From NCBI GenBank assembly GCA_026705465.1, contig JAPPAP010000033.1, positions 62,001 through 126,000 of the forward strand: a DNA stretch of 64,000 nt, given 5' to 3'. The notes under the pieces were generated by a model. That model worked only from the letters and a program-made list of their open reading frames with translations. It was not told the origin of the DNA and did not search any database. Below are positions 32,416 through 41,377 of the stretch, in pieces. The translations under genes were made by a program, and so were the position numbers. Position 1 is the stretch's first letter; each line of letters opens with the position of its first letter. Source of the stretch: a bacterium (GTDB lineage: Bacteria; Actinomycetota; Acidimicrobiia; Acidimicrobiales; Bin134).

Positions 32416-32473
32416 CTCACGGGGCTGCGTCTGCCCTTCATGGCACGGCGCATTGATTGGAGCGAATGGCCAC

Positions 32474-32479
32474 TAACCT
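32474..32479 (+). promoter_or_regulatory. -10 element TAACCT, 6 nt before start (leaderless)
   Basis: TAACCT followed by six bases and the GTG at 32486; no ribosome-binding site. The divergent SDR promoter lies 60 bp away. Confidence 0.45.
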
Positions 32480-32485
32480 CGCCCC

Positions 32486-33229
32486 GTGGATTTAGGAATC
32501 AGCGGACGACGGGCGCTGGTGGCCGCCTCATCGGCCGGTCTGGGACTGGCCACCGCGGTGGCACTGGCCGAAGAGGGATGCCGAGTGGTGATGAACGGGC
32601 GCGACCCCGACCGCCTTAACGAAGCGGCGAACAGCGTACCTGGCGCCATCCCCATCGTTGGTGATGTGTCCGACGCCGCCGGTGCCACCGCCCTCGTAGG
32701 GGCCGCTACCGAGGAACTGGGCGGCATCGACATATTGGTGACGAATGCCGGCGGGCCGCCGGGAGGCAACTGGGCTGACACCGACACCAGCCTTTATGCG
32801 GCGGCGCTCGAGCTGAACCTCATTTCTGTAGTGGCCATGACCAAGGCGGCGGTGCCCGCCATGCAGGCCCAAGGCTGGGGCCGGGTCCTCGCCATCACCT
32901 CGGTGTCGGTTCGCCAGCCGCTGAACATGCTCATCCTGTCCAATACCGCTCGCGCCGGTGTCACCGGCTACCTCAAGACCATGGCCAACCAGGTGGCGGC
33001 CGATGGGGTAACTGTCAACTCCCTTCAACCCGGATACCACACCACCGACCGACTTCGACAGCTGTTCGGGGATCGGATTGCCGACCTGGAATCGAGCGCC
33101 GCCTCCCGCTCGGTGGGCGATCCCGCTGACTTCGGCCGGGTGGCCGCCTTCCTGTGCTCTGAACACGCTCGATTCATTACCGGCACCGCCCTTCCGGTGG
33201 ATGGCGGTCTCTACGCCGGACTGCAATAG
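32486..33229 (+). CDS. SDR-family oxidoreductase lacking the catalytic Tyr
   Basis: 247 residues from a GTG. The SDR core is complete (ASSAGLGLATA cofactor loop, TNAGG, ITSVS with the catalytic Ser), but the usual Y-x-x-x-K segment reads SNTARAGVTGYLK: the Tyr position is Asn/Arg-like and a Lys follows later. This is the pattern of a known FabG-like subgroup of SDRs annotated as 3-oxoacyl-ACP reductases whose mechanism is uncertain. Followed after 15 nt by the Dabb-protein gene, probably in one transcript. Confidence 0.85.
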   Translation: MDLGISGRRALVAASSAGLGLATAVALAEEGCRVVMNGRDPDRLNEAANSVPGAIPIVGDVSDAAGATALVGAATEELGGIDILVTNAGGPPGGNWADTDTSLYAAALELNLISVVAMTKAAVPAMQAQGWGRVLAITSVSVRQPLNMLILSNTARAGVTGYLKTMANQVAADGVTVNSLQPGYHTTDRLRQLFGDRIADLESSAASRSVGDPADFGRVAAFLCSEHARFITGTALPVDGGLYAGLQ

Positions 33230-33244
33230 GCAATAGGAGGAGTC

Positions 33245-33541
33245 ATGATCCGACATGTCGTGATGTTCCGCTTCCGGGACGACGCCGACGAGGCTCAGCG
33301 CCAGGCTGTGCACGACGCCATAGCCACCATGCCTGAGGCAACCGGCGTGACCGAGTCCTACGCCATCGGGCCTGATCTCGGTCTGGCCGAGGGCAATTTC
33401 GACTTCGCCGTCGTCGGGGACTTCGCCGATCAGGACGCTTACTTGACCTACCGCGACCACCCTGAGCACGAGCGAATCGTCTTCGACGTCATCCGCCCGG
33501 CCATCGCCGACCGAGCCGCCATCCAATTCGAAATCCCCTAG
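33245..33541 (+). CDS. Dabb-domain (stress-responsive A/B barrel) protein
   Basis: 98 residues with the dimeric alpha/beta-barrel (Dabb) pattern: MIRHVVMFRFRDDA strand with the conserved HVV, helix rich in Ala/Gln, and the late DHPEHERIVFDVIRP segment. Members are small dimers that bind or cyclise hydrophobic ligands, or protect against stress. A perfect AGGAGG precedes the ATG at normal spacing. It is in the same run as the SDR at 32486. Converges with the SDR at 33548. Confidence 0.85.
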   Translation: MIRHVVMFRFRDDADEAQRQAVHDAIATMPEATGVTESYAIGPDLGLAEGNFDFAVVGDFADQDAYLTYRDHPEHERIVFDVIRPAIADRAAIQFEIP

Positions 33542-33547
33542 CGGCTC

Positions 33548-34333
33548 CTACGTGGGCATGATCCCCGGAGAGGGGTATCCGGCAGTGAAGCCGCCGTCGG
33601 ATACGAATTCCGACCCGGTGGAATAGGAGCTTTCGTCGGAGGCCAGGAACAGAGCCAGGCGAGAGATGTCCTCGGGAACTCCAGCCCGGCCCATGGGGGC
33701 CATACGGGCTGAGTAGGCCTCCAGATTCTTGTGCACCTCCTCGGGGGTCCTCTCTTCAGTGGATCCCATGTGGGTGAGAATGAAGCCGGGATGGATGGAG
33801 TTCACCCGGATGCCCAGCGGGGCCAACTCCATGGCCGCGGTCTTGGTCATCCCTCGCACCGCCCACTTGCTGGCAATGTACGAGGTGAGGTTGTTCATGC
33901 CGATGAGCCCGTCGATGGAGGAGATGTTGATTATCGACCCGCCCCCCGACTCGGTCATCGGCCGTACTGCGGCTCGCATCCCCAAGAACACGCCGGTCTG
34001 GTTGACCTCGGTAACCCGGCGATAGCTCTCCAGCGTCATATCTGCCAGTGGGGCCACCTCGGCGATCCCGGCGTTGTTCACCAACACGTCCAACCGCCCG
34101 AAGGTGTCCATCACCATGTTCACGGCCGCATCCCACTGGTCCTCGCTGGTCACATCCAAGTGCTGGTACACCGCATTCGGCCCGATTTCGGCGGCCACCG
34201 CGGCGCCCTCGTCGTCGAGTATGTCGGCCACCATCACCTTGGCCCCTTCGGCGGCAAACAGCCGGCAATGGGACTGTCCCATCCCTCGAGCACCGCCAGA
34301 AACGAGCGCAACCTTGTTGTTCAGGCGTCCCAT
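33548..34333 (-). CDS. Short-chain dehydrogenase/reductase (3-alpha-HSD/glucose 1-dehydrogenase-like)
   Basis: 261 residues. Classical SDR motifs: GGARGMGQS cofactor loop, NNAG, the ISSIDG catalytic Ser loop, Y-I-A-S-K, and a C-terminal FVSDGGFTAGY. The Asp after strand 2 (VADILDD) favours NAD(H). The sequence is close in style to the SDR at 40590-41363, both having ISSIDG and NSIHPG, suggesting paralogues. GGAGA lies 5 nt before the ATG. Diverges from the Rieske oxygenase gene at 34388. Confidence 0.92.
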   Translation of the reverse strand: MGRLNNKVALVSGGARGMGQSHCRLFAAEGAKVMVADILDDEGAAVAAEIGPNAVYQHLDVTSEDQWDAAVNMVMDTFGRLDVLVNNAGIAEVAPLADMTLESYRRVTEVNQTGVFLGMRAAVRPMTESGGGSIINISSIDGLIGMNNLTSYIASKWAVRGMTKTAAMELAPLGIRVNSIHPGFILTHMGSTEERTPEEVHKNLEAYSARMAPMGRAGVPEDISRLALFLASDESSYSTGSEFVSDGGFTAGYPSPGIMPT

Positions 34334-34387
34334 GTATTTCTCCGTTTTCTAACGACAGCGGCTCCGAGGGTAGCTTTTCTGAGCTAT

Positions 34388-35419
34388 ATGACGGCAACAG
34401 CGAACGACCCGCTGCCCTCCCCGTTTCCCGAGGGCTGGTATTTCGTCGCAAGCCGCCAGTCCCTCACGAATGACAAGCCCATCAAGAGGACTTGGATGGG
34501 CGAGGACATAATCGTTTGGTGCGACGAGAACGGCAGCGTCTGCGTCGCTGAGGCCTATTGCCCGCATCTGGGGGCCGATCTGGGGCCCGAGGTAGGAGGG
34601 TGTGTTCGCGACGGCCGGCTCGTCTGTCCGTTCCATGGTTTCGAATACGAGGCCGATGGCCAGTGCGTTGCCACCCCCTTCGGTCCCCCACCGAAGGCGG
34701 CGCGGCTGCGGACCTTCGAGACCCGGGAAATCGTCGGACTGATCTTCGCCTGGTGGGGTATTGGAGGGCGACCACCGCAATGGCACCTGCCCGCCGAGGA
34801 GCCAGACCAAACCGGCTGGAGCAGCCTTCATGTCTGGACCTCCCGCTTTCCCGGCCATCCCCAGGAGACCACCGAGAACTCAGTAGACCTGACCCACCTT
34901 CAGCACGTCCACGGCTACGACAGCGTGACTCGCGTCGAGCCGGTTTCAGTGGACGGGGCCCATTTCAGAAGCCGCTTCGACTTTGCCCGGACCCGGCAGA
35001 TCGCCAAAGTCGCCAGGTTGAAGCTTGACGTTGCCGCCAACACCCTCATTTATGGGCTGGGCTACTCCTACGTGGAAGTGCGCGAGCGCACAATCGGCCT
35101 GGACACGCGTCTGTGGATCCTGGCGACGCCCGTCGACGGCGAGCTGATCGATCTGTCCGTGGTGTCGCAGACGGGAGAACTCCGCAACCCGAGTCGCAAG
35201 ATTGCCGGACTGGGATTCCTCCCTGTGAGACTGCGGGCCCCCATCATCAACAAGATCATGGCCGCATTCGAAAAACAGGACGTGCTCCAAGACATACCGA
35301 TCTGGAGCACGAAGCAGTACCGGTCTCGCCCCCGCCTGTCTCGCGCCGACGGTGAGATCATGCAGTTCCGCTCCTACTGCGCCCAGTTCTATCCCGACCC
35401 GGCGACAAACGACAGGTAG
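34388..35419 (+). CDS. Rieske non-heme iron oxygenase (KshA/sterol-type)
   Basis: 343 residues from the ATG at 34388. The Rieske [2Fe-2S] ligands are C58-x-H60 and C80-x2-H83; the mononuclear iron site follows the N-x2-D-x2-H-x4-H pattern at N164, D167, H170 and H175. Size and layout match single-component oxygenases acting on steroids such as 3-ketosteroid 9-alpha-hydroxylase and the DAF-36/Neverland group. It needs a reductase partner not seen here. It is followed after 12 nt by an FAD oxidoreductase and then, convergently, by a P450 fusion, suggesting a tailoring or degradation unit for a polycyclic or isoprenoid substrate (inference). An in-frame upstream extension to 33731 is antisense to the SDR and rejected. 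Confidence 0.9.
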   Translation: MTATANDPLPSPFPEGWYFVASRQSLTNDKPIKRTWMGEDIIVWCDENGSVCVAEAYCPHLGADLGPEVGGCVRDGRLVCPFHGFEYEADGQCVATPFGPPPKAARLRTFETREIVGLIFAWWGIGGRPPQWHLPAEEPDQTGWSSLHVWTSRFPGHPQETTENSVDLTHLQHVHGYDSVTRVEPVSVDGAHFRSRFDFARTRQIAKVARLKLDVAANTLIYGLGYSYVEVRERTIGLDTRLWILATPVDGELIDLSVVSQTGELRNPSRKIAGLGFLPVRLRAPIINKIMAAFEKQDVLQDIPIWSTKQYRSRPRLSRADGEIMQFRSYCAQFYPDPATNDR

Positions 35420-35431
35420 GAATAGCAGGCA

Positions 35432-36820
35432 ATGGCAAAGGACAAGGCTCAGGATCCGCCGCGCAGAATCGCCATCGTTGGCGGCGGCGTCTCGGGGCTG
35501 GGTGCCGCGTGGACCCTGCACCACCAACCGGACCGCTTCGATTTCCGGTTGTACGAAGCAGAGGAGCTGCTCGGCGGCAATGCGATCACCGTCGACATGC
35601 CCCAGGACGATGGCGGTTCGATTCCCTTCGACATCTCAGTTACCGCTTTGATCCCATCGGTCTATGAGCACATCTTGCTGTTGATGAAGCAGTTTGGCAT
35701 CGAGAGAATCGACACGAAGTTCAGCTACAGCGTGAAGTACGCCGGACAGATCTACGCCCACGATTTCGATTCCGACATCAGGGAGCAACTGCAATCGGAG
35801 ATTGCCAAGTTCCAACGAATCTTGCGACGAATACAGCGGGTGGGCTGGCTGAGCCGTACCCAGTCGAAGGCCCTGAACTTCTTGAACCCGTTCAACTACA
35901 TCACCATGGGAACGATCCTGAACCTGGGCGGATTCTCCGGCGACTTCAGGTACAAGATCCTCAAGCCCATGTTCGTGAACTTCCTCATGGCCACCAATGT
36001 GTTCGATATGCCCACCGCCCTATTCGCGCGGTATCTCGAGTTCTTCGACATCGAGTCGGCCACGCCCATGCAGACCTGGGACCAGGGCTCGCAGCGCATC
36101 TACGAGCATCTGGCAGCCGACTTCCAAGACAAGATCTACCTGAACCGCCCGGTGCAGCGGGTGTACCGGTCGAAGTCCGGGGTCGAGGTCGAAGACGCCG
36201 ACGGCGTGCGGGAATGGTTCGACGACGTGATCTTCGCCTGCAACGCGAACCAAACCTTGATGATGATCGACGAGCCGACCAACCTCGAGCGCTACCTGCT
36301 CTCATCGATCCGCTACGAGAGCGAACTCCACAACCACACCGTGGTCCACTACGACTCCTCGGTGCTTCCCGACAACGAGGCGAAGCCCCTGACCACCCGC
36401 AGCAACCACATCGCACAGTACGGCGCCCGACCCGACAACTACGAGATCACCTACATCATGCACAACCAGCAACCGTGGGTGAGCCGGTCCGACAAGCCCT
36501 GCCTGGTGACCTATAACGCGATCAGCCCGATCGAAGAAGAGAAGATCGTCAAGAAGTGGTGGTTCCAGCACGTCGTGCACGACGTGCGTCACGTGGCCCT
36601 GCTCGTCAACTTGTTCCGCTTCATCCAGGGCAAGCGGCGGACATGGCACTGCGGAGCCCACACGCTGATCAACAGCCAGGAGACCTGCTTCATCACCGGC
36701 ATGGCCGCGGCCCGGCAAATGGGGGCGGCCTACCCCTTCAACGACCCCGCGGCAAGACGGACTTTCAACTACTACGGGAGCATCATGTACGGCTGGCGGT
36801 TCAAGAAGGCGAGGCGCTGA
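35432..36820 (+). CDS. FAD-dependent oxidoreductase (amine-oxidase/desaturase-like)
   Basis: 462 residues. An N-terminal dinucleotide-binding fold is obvious (IAIVGGGVSGLGAAW at 13-27, acidic YEAEE ending strand 2, then LLGGNA), as in the NAD/FAD-binding amine-oxidase superfamily. The C-terminus (TWHCGAH...FITGMAAARQMG) is the FAD-closing motif. The group includes desaturases and uncharacterised enzymes tied to fatty-acid cyclopropanation. Some basic patches suggest membrane association, but no transmembrane helix is seen. Starts 12 nt after the Rieske oxygenase stop, so the two are likely co-transcribed. Reaction unknown. Confidence 0.85.
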   Translation: MAKDKAQDPPRRIAIVGGGVSGLGAAWTLHHQPDRFDFRLYEAEELLGGNAITVDMPQDDGGSIPFDISVTALIPSVYEHILLLMKQFGIERIDTKFSYSVKYAGQIYAHDFDSDIREQLQSEIAKFQRILRRIQRVGWLSRTQSKALNFLNPFNYITMGTILNLGGFSGDFRYKILKPMFVNFLMATNVFDMPTALFARYLEFFDIESATPMQTWDQGSQRIYEHLAADFQDKIYLNRPVQRVYRSKSGVEVEDADGVREWFDDVIFACNANQTLMMIDEPTNLERYLLSSIRYESELHNHTVVHYDSSVLPDNEAKPLTTRSNHIAQYGARPDNYEITYIMHNQQPWVSRSDKPCLVTYNAISPIEEEKIVKKWWFQHVVHDVRHVALLVNLFRFIQGKRRTWHCGAHTLINSQETCFITGMAAARQMGAAYPFNDPAARRTFNYYGSIMYGWRFKKARR

Positions 36821-36853
36821 CCGCCGAAATCTCTTCTGCCCAGAGGCGTTGCG

Positions 36854-38881
36854 TCAGACGGGCAGTTCGCGGCGCTTTTTGGCTACGAGGAACTTCAGCT
36901 TCTTGTTCGGAGACATCGACGGGAACGGGCTGATCTTGAGCTTGTACCTCTTGGGGGCAATCTCAAGCTCGTAGTAATGCACCATCATCAGCAGGTTGAT
37001 GGCCAGCTGAAGTTCCGTCCAGCGGATGCCCAAACAGGTGTGCGTGCCCAGCCCGTAGGGGGCGTAGGTGGAGCCAATGTGCTCTTTGCGCGGCGCCTCA
37101 TAGCGGCTGATGTCAAACGTGAAGGGATCGGGGAAGTGATCGCTCATGTAGTGCGTTGCCGTCTGGGCGATGAAGACTCGCGCCCCTTCCGGCAGTTCGT
37201 AACCCTCGACCACGCACTGATTCATCACGTTTCGCACCGACATCGGGACGATCGGATACATGCGCAGGCACTCCATGATGAAGCGGCGAGTGACATCGAT
37301 CGCTGGCCCGGTGAGCGTTTCTCGGTCCGGATCGCCGTCGCCGAACAAGGCATCGGCCTCCTCGCGGATCTTCTCGAGGTATTCCGGCTGCGCCAGCATG
37401 GCGTAGGCAATGAAGGAAAGCTGATCGCCCACGTACATGCTGGCAATCAACGGTGCCGAGAGCACGAATCGCAGGTTCGACTCGGGGAGGAACTGCCGAT
37501 CGCTGGCGTGCATATTCAGCAGCTCGTCGGCCAGATCCCGAGGACATCCCGCACGCTGGGCAGGCGTGTGGACCCGCAAAACCCGATCCACCACGTCGTC
37601 GATCAGCTTCGCCCGACGCCTCATCGAGGGGGTGTGCAGCATGAACTTGGGCAGGGTCTTGGCCAGGTGCGTCTTGAGCGCCCGTTCCTTGAACTTGTGC
37701 ATGTCGTCGGAAACGTCGTTCGAGTCAATGCCGATAGTCAGCGGCGACAACTCCGAGTTGATCAAATTCCGGCACATGGTCACCGCAATGCCCGATTCTC
37801 CAACTTTCCAAGTGGCCAAGTTCTCCCGCGCCTTGGAAAACACCATGTCGAGCTGTTCTTCCAGTCTCCCGCGGGCATAACCCGGCTGAATGGACTTCCG
37901 ATATCGGAAGTGATCGGCACCGTCGAGGGCCGGCAACAGCCCCACCCCGCCGTAGACCTTCTCAAAGTCCTCCAGGTAGTCTCTGGCTCGCAGGTGCATG
38001 CGGCCATGGCGGTGTACCCAGTGATTCGTCTCGGGCCCAGCCAGAAAGATCATGCGACCCTGGAAGGGCACCTTGATGTCGAACACCGGGCCGTACTCCT
38101 CGTAGAGCTCGGCCATGAATGCGGGCACGTTGCCCTTGCGGAGGTGCTTGCTCCTCAGCGCCTTGCGCAGTTTGAGTCGGGGAACCGCCCTGGTCAGGGC
38201 GGTTCTCTGGAACAACGACACGGCAATGTTCTCGCTGACCGCATCGGCGATGGAGCGACCGATCAGGTCCATCTTGCAGATCTGCTCGACGCGCGCTTCC
38301 GACTCCTCGTCGAGTTCGAAGATGTAGCGCAAAACATCACAGGTGTCGATGAGACAGATGATGATGACGTCTCTCGGGCCTGGAATCTCGTTGTTGAATA
38401 TCGCCCGGCTGATGCGGGTCTTCACGAACTCGACAGCAGTGCCCACTTCGGAGCTCGTGTGAAATCCCGATTTCCAGGCCCCTTGAGCCAGCGACCAGAA
38501 ATCCCCTTCGTGGTGTTGCAGGATCTTCAGATCGACCAAGCGCGCCAGTGTCTCATCGATAACCGAATCCGCTTTCGGAGCGAGCCGCTCAATCCAATAC
38601 TGGGCGTTGCGCTGAACCGGCTCCTTGGCGATCTCGGAGAGAATCGGGTCGAGACAAGGATCGCCCGTTCTGGTCTGATCCAGAAGGATCAAGGACTCCA
38701 TATCAGTGTCGATGCGATAGATGAGCGACAACTCCGCGAGTGCCGCCCCCACGACGGCGCAGTTCAGGTTCCAGCCGGGAACCTGGCGAAAGTAGCCGCT
38801 CTCCTCGTTTAGGAGCGTCAGGACAAGCTCGTCCAGCAGCGTCAGCTGGGTGGCGGTCGCGTCATTTTCGGTAACCGTCAT
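36854..38881 (-). CDS. GPP34-like domain fused to a cytochrome P450
   Basis: 675 residues, about 250 more than a standalone bacterial P450. Residues about 12-210 resemble the GPP34 (GOLPH3/Vps74) family: TLLDELVLTLLNEESG start, ALAELSLIYRI helix, GDPCLDPILSEI and a DETLARLVDLKIL helix. In eukaryotes GPP34 binds phosphatidylinositol-4-phosphate on membranes; bacterial members are poorly understood. Residues about 255-675 are a P450 with E-x-x-R (MECLRMYP) and heme loop YGLGTHTCLG (C616). The I-helix lacks the usual AGxET and reads ASMYVGDQLS, so oxygen activation may differ. The frame has no stop across the junction. Converges with the FAD oxidoreductase gene over 33 bp. Confidence 0.82.
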   Translation of the reverse strand: MTVTENDATATQLTLLDELVLTLLNEESGYFRQVPGWNLNCAVVGAALAELSLIYRIDTDMESLILLDQTRTGDPCLDPILSEIAKEPVQRNAQYWIERLAPKADSVIDETLARLVDLKILQHHEGDFWSLAQGAWKSGFHTSSEVGTAVEFVKTRISRAIFNNEIPGPRDVIIICLIDTCDVLRYIFELDEESEARVEQICKMDLIGRSIADAVSENIAVSLFQRTALTRAVPRLKLRKALRSKHLRKGNVPAFMAELYEEYGPVFDIKVPFQGRMIFLAGPETNHWVHRHGRMHLRARDYLEDFEKVYGGVGLLPALDGADHFRYRKSIQPGYARGRLEEQLDMVFSKARENLATWKVGESGIAVTMCRNLINSELSPLTIGIDSNDVSDDMHKFKERALKTHLAKTLPKFMLHTPSMRRRAKLIDDVVDRVLRVHTPAQRAGCPRDLADELLNMHASDRQFLPESNLRFVLSAPLIASMYVGDQLSFIAYAMLAQPEYLEKIREEADALFGDGDPDRETLTGPAIDVTRRFIMECLRMYPIVPMSVRNVMNQCVVEGYELPEGARVFIAQTATHYMSDHFPDPFTFDISRYEAPRKEHIGSTYAPYGLGTHTCLGIRWTELQLAINLLMMVHYYELEIAPKRYKLKISPFPSMSPNKKLKFLVAKKRRELPV

Positions 38882-39047
38882 AAGCGTTTTTCTGCCTCTC
38901 CCACGCTACGGACTCTAACCATTGGCACTTTCCACAACAACAACTCAACCCTTTTCCCAAGGCACTTGCCACGCCCGATGTCTTCTCCGTATTCCAACCC
39001 CAGCGGGCACGAGGGTAGCGTTTTCCGGACGCACACAAGGGGTGGAC

Positions 39048-40541
39048 ATGAGCACACAGCAAGCTGAAGCAATTGGTGGCAACGGGGAGCGAGACCTGCG
39101 AATCGCCATCATCGGAGCCGGACCAGGCGGTTTGTGCGCCGCCATCCGGCTCCGCCAGTCGGGCTTCGAGAACTTCACCGTGTTGGAGAAGGGCAGCGGC
39201 GTGGGCGGCACGTGGTATCACAACCGCTACCCGGGCTGCGCCTGCGATATCCAGTCGGAGCTCTACTCGTTTTCATTCGAGGTCAACACCGAGTGGACCC
39301 GCCCCTATGCCCGCCAGCCTGAGATTTTGCGCTACATGGAGCACTGCGCCGACAAGTACGGGGTACTCCCCCACTGCCGCTTCAACGATGCCGTGACTTC
39401 GGCCCGATGGGACGACGACGATGCCACCTGGACGCTCACCACCGAGTCGGGCGCCGAGGTCACTGCCGACGTGGTGATCAGCGCACTGGGCATGTTCAAC
39501 GACGTTCCCCTACCCGACATCGAGGGCTTGGGCTCGTTCGAGGGTAAGACCATCCACTCGGCCCGGTGGGACTGGGACCACGACCTCACCGGTGAGACCG
39601 TCGGAGTGATCGGCTCCGCGGCCAGCGCAGTGCAGCTCGTCCCCGAAGTCGCCCTGGAAGTGGGCCAGCTCTACGTGTTCCAGCGCACTGCCAACTGGGT
39701 GCTGCCCAAAGAAGACGATCCCTACACTCCCGAGGAGATGGCCGCCCGCCAGACCGACCCCAGCATTGTGGCGGCCCGCCGCGACGAGTTGTTCGAGCAG
39801 GTGGACACCGGCATGGCATTCAAAGACCCCAAGCGGCAGGCCGAGATGGAAGCCATCGGCCGGCAAGCCCTTGAGGCGGTGGTCGATCCCGAATTGCGGG
39901 CCAAGCTCACCCCCACCCACATGTGGGGATGCAAGCGGCCGCTGTTCCACAACGAGTACTTCACCACCTACAACCGCTCAAACGTAGAGCTGGTGACCGA
40001 CGCCATCGAGCGGATCACCCCCAAGGGGGTCCTCACCGTCGACGGCACCGAGCGGGTGATGGACACCATGGTGCTGGCCACCGGATTCTCCACCACCAAG
40101 TACCTGTCGGCTATCGAAGTGATCGGCCGGGGCGGACTGCACATCGAGGACGCCTGGAACGACGGGGCCACCGCCTACATGGGCATCACCACCTCTGGGT
40201 TCCCCAACTTGTTCATGTTGTATGGCCCCAACACCAACAACGGCTCGATCATCACCATGATTGAGTACCAGGTTGACTACGCCCTGGCCCACATCCAGCG
40301 CCTGGCTGAACAGCGCCTGGCCTGGGTAGATGTCAGGGCCGACACCATGGCCGACTACAACGAGTGGGTCCAAGAGGGCATTTCCGAGATCAGGCCCTGG
40401 AACGCCAGCTGCAACGGCTACTACCGCAGCCCCAGCGGTCGAATCGTCACCCAGTGGCCTCACAACATGACCACGTTCAAGGACCAGACCGCCGCCATCG
40501 ACGAAGACGCTTACGAGGTGGCCTCGCGGTCGACAGACTGA
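39048..40541 (+). CDS. Flavin-containing Baeyer-Villiger-type monooxygenase
   Basis: 497 residues from the ATG at 39048, preceded by AAGGGG. FAD-binding GAGPGG (23-28), the BVMO fingerprint FxGxxxHxxxW(164-174), and a second NADPH-binding glycine motif starting at 189 are in order. Such enzymes insert oxygen next to ketones to form esters or lactones, in the cytoplasm. The 166-bp region from the divergent P450 start is gene-free and pyrimidine-rich; GAGGGTAGCGTTTTC at about 39010-39025 resembles GAGGGTAGCTTTTC upstream of the Rieske gene. The SDR at 40590 follows after 48 nt and may oxidise the alcohol precursor (inference). Confidence 0.92.
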   Translation: MSTQQAEAIGGNGERDLRIAIIGAGPGGLCAAIRLRQSGFENFTVLEKGSGVGGTWYHNRYPGCACDIQSELYSFSFEVNTEWTRPYARQPEILRYMEHCADKYGVLPHCRFNDAVTSARWDDDDATWTLTTESGAEVTADVVISALGMFNDVPLPDIEGLGSFEGKTIHSARWDWDHDLTGETVGVIGSAASAVQLVPEVALEVGQLYVFQRTANWVLPKEDDPYTPEEMAARQTDPSIVAARRDELFEQVDTGMAFKDPKRQAEMEAIGRQALEAVVDPELRAKLTPTHMWGCKRPLFHNEYFTTYNRSNVELVTDAIERITPKGVLTVDGTERVMDTMVLATGFSTTKYLSAIEVIGRGGLHIEDAWNDGATAYMGITTSGFPNLFMLYGPNTNNGSIITMIEYQVDYALAHIQRLAEQRLAWVDVRADTMADYNEWVQEGISEIRPWNASCNGYYRSPSGRIVTQWPHNMTTFKDQTAAIDEDAYEVASRSTD

Positions 40542-40589
40542 ATTCGATCTGAAAACGAGAGGTACCCGAACCAACAGGAGGCGATAGCA

Positions 40590-41363
40590 ATGACCGGAAG
40601 GCTGGAAGGCAAGGTGGCGCTCATTACCGGCAGCGCCCGGGGCCAAGGTGAGGCAGAGGCCCGCCGGTTCGTGGCCGAGGGAGCCAAAGTGGCCATCACC
40701 GACCTGCGGGATGTGCTGGGCGAGCAGCTGGCCGCCGAGCTGGGGCCCGACACCTTCTACCAGCAGCTGGACGTGACCCGGGAAGACGATTGGGATGCCG
40801 CGGTGGCCGCCACCGTGGAGCGGTTCGGCAAGCTCGACATCCTGGTGAACAACGCCGGCATTGGCGCTTTTGGAACCTTGGAGGGACTCGACCTGAAGAC
40901 CCACCACGAGATGATCGACATCAACCTCCACGGCGTGTACTTGGGGATGCGGGCGGCCAAGGCCGCTCTGGTAGCCACCGGCAACGGCGCCATCGTGAAC
41001 ATCTCCTCCATCGATGGCATCGTGGGCGTGCTGGGCATGACCAGCTACTCAGGCAGCAAGTTCGCGGTCACGGGCATGACCCGCTCGGCGGCCATCGAGC
41101 TGGGTCCGCTGGGGGTGCGGGTCAACTCCATCCACCCCGGGGTGATCAACAGCCCCATGGTGCAAGAGGCACCGCCTGAGACGCTGGGCCGTCTCAACCG
41201 GCTCATGGATATGCAACCCATCAAACGCATGGGCGAGCCCCACGAGATCGCCTCGCTGGCCCTGTTCTTGGCCAGCGACGAGGCCAGCTACATCACCGGT
41301 GCCCAGTTCGTGATCGACGGCGGTCATCTGGCCGGGCCGTGGCGGGAATCGTTCGAGGAGTAG
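40590..41363 (+). CDS. Short-chain dehydrogenase/reductase
   Basis: 257 residues. GSARGQGEA cofactor loop, DL at the end of strand 2 (NAD-type), NNAGIG, ISSIDG, Y-S-G-S-K and NSIHPGVI are all present. It closely resembles the 33548-34333 SDR. AGGAGG sits at normal distance before the ATG. Located between the BVMO and a P450 with 48 and 14 nt gaps, so the three probably form one oxidative operon. Substrate likely a hydroxyl or keto group of a hydrophobic compound (inference). Confidence 0.93.
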   Translation: MTGRLEGKVALITGSARGQGEAEARRFVAEGAKVAITDLRDVLGEQLAAELGPDTFYQQLDVTREDDWDAAVAATVERFGKLDILVNNAGIGAFGTLEGLDLKTHHEMIDINLHGVYLGMRAAKAALVATGNGAIVNISSIDGIVGVLGMTSYSGSKFAVTGMTRSAAIELGPLGVRVNSIHPGVINSPMVQEAPPETLGRLNRLMDMQPIKRMGEPHEIASLALFLASDEASYITGAQFVIDGGHLAGPWRESFEE

Positions 41364-41377
41364 GGAAGGACAGAGCC

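Noticed and set aside
33731-34387. Longer N-terminus of the Rieske oxygenase
   Set aside because: The 219 extra codons are the antisense of the SDR at 33548-34333; homologues begin near the ATG at 34388.
36977-38812. A 611-codon open frame on the plus strand opposite the GPP34-P450 fusion
   Set aside because: It is the antisense shadow of a clearly homologous gene in GC-rich DNA; its translation is rich in His, Gln, Arg and Gly and shows no domain.
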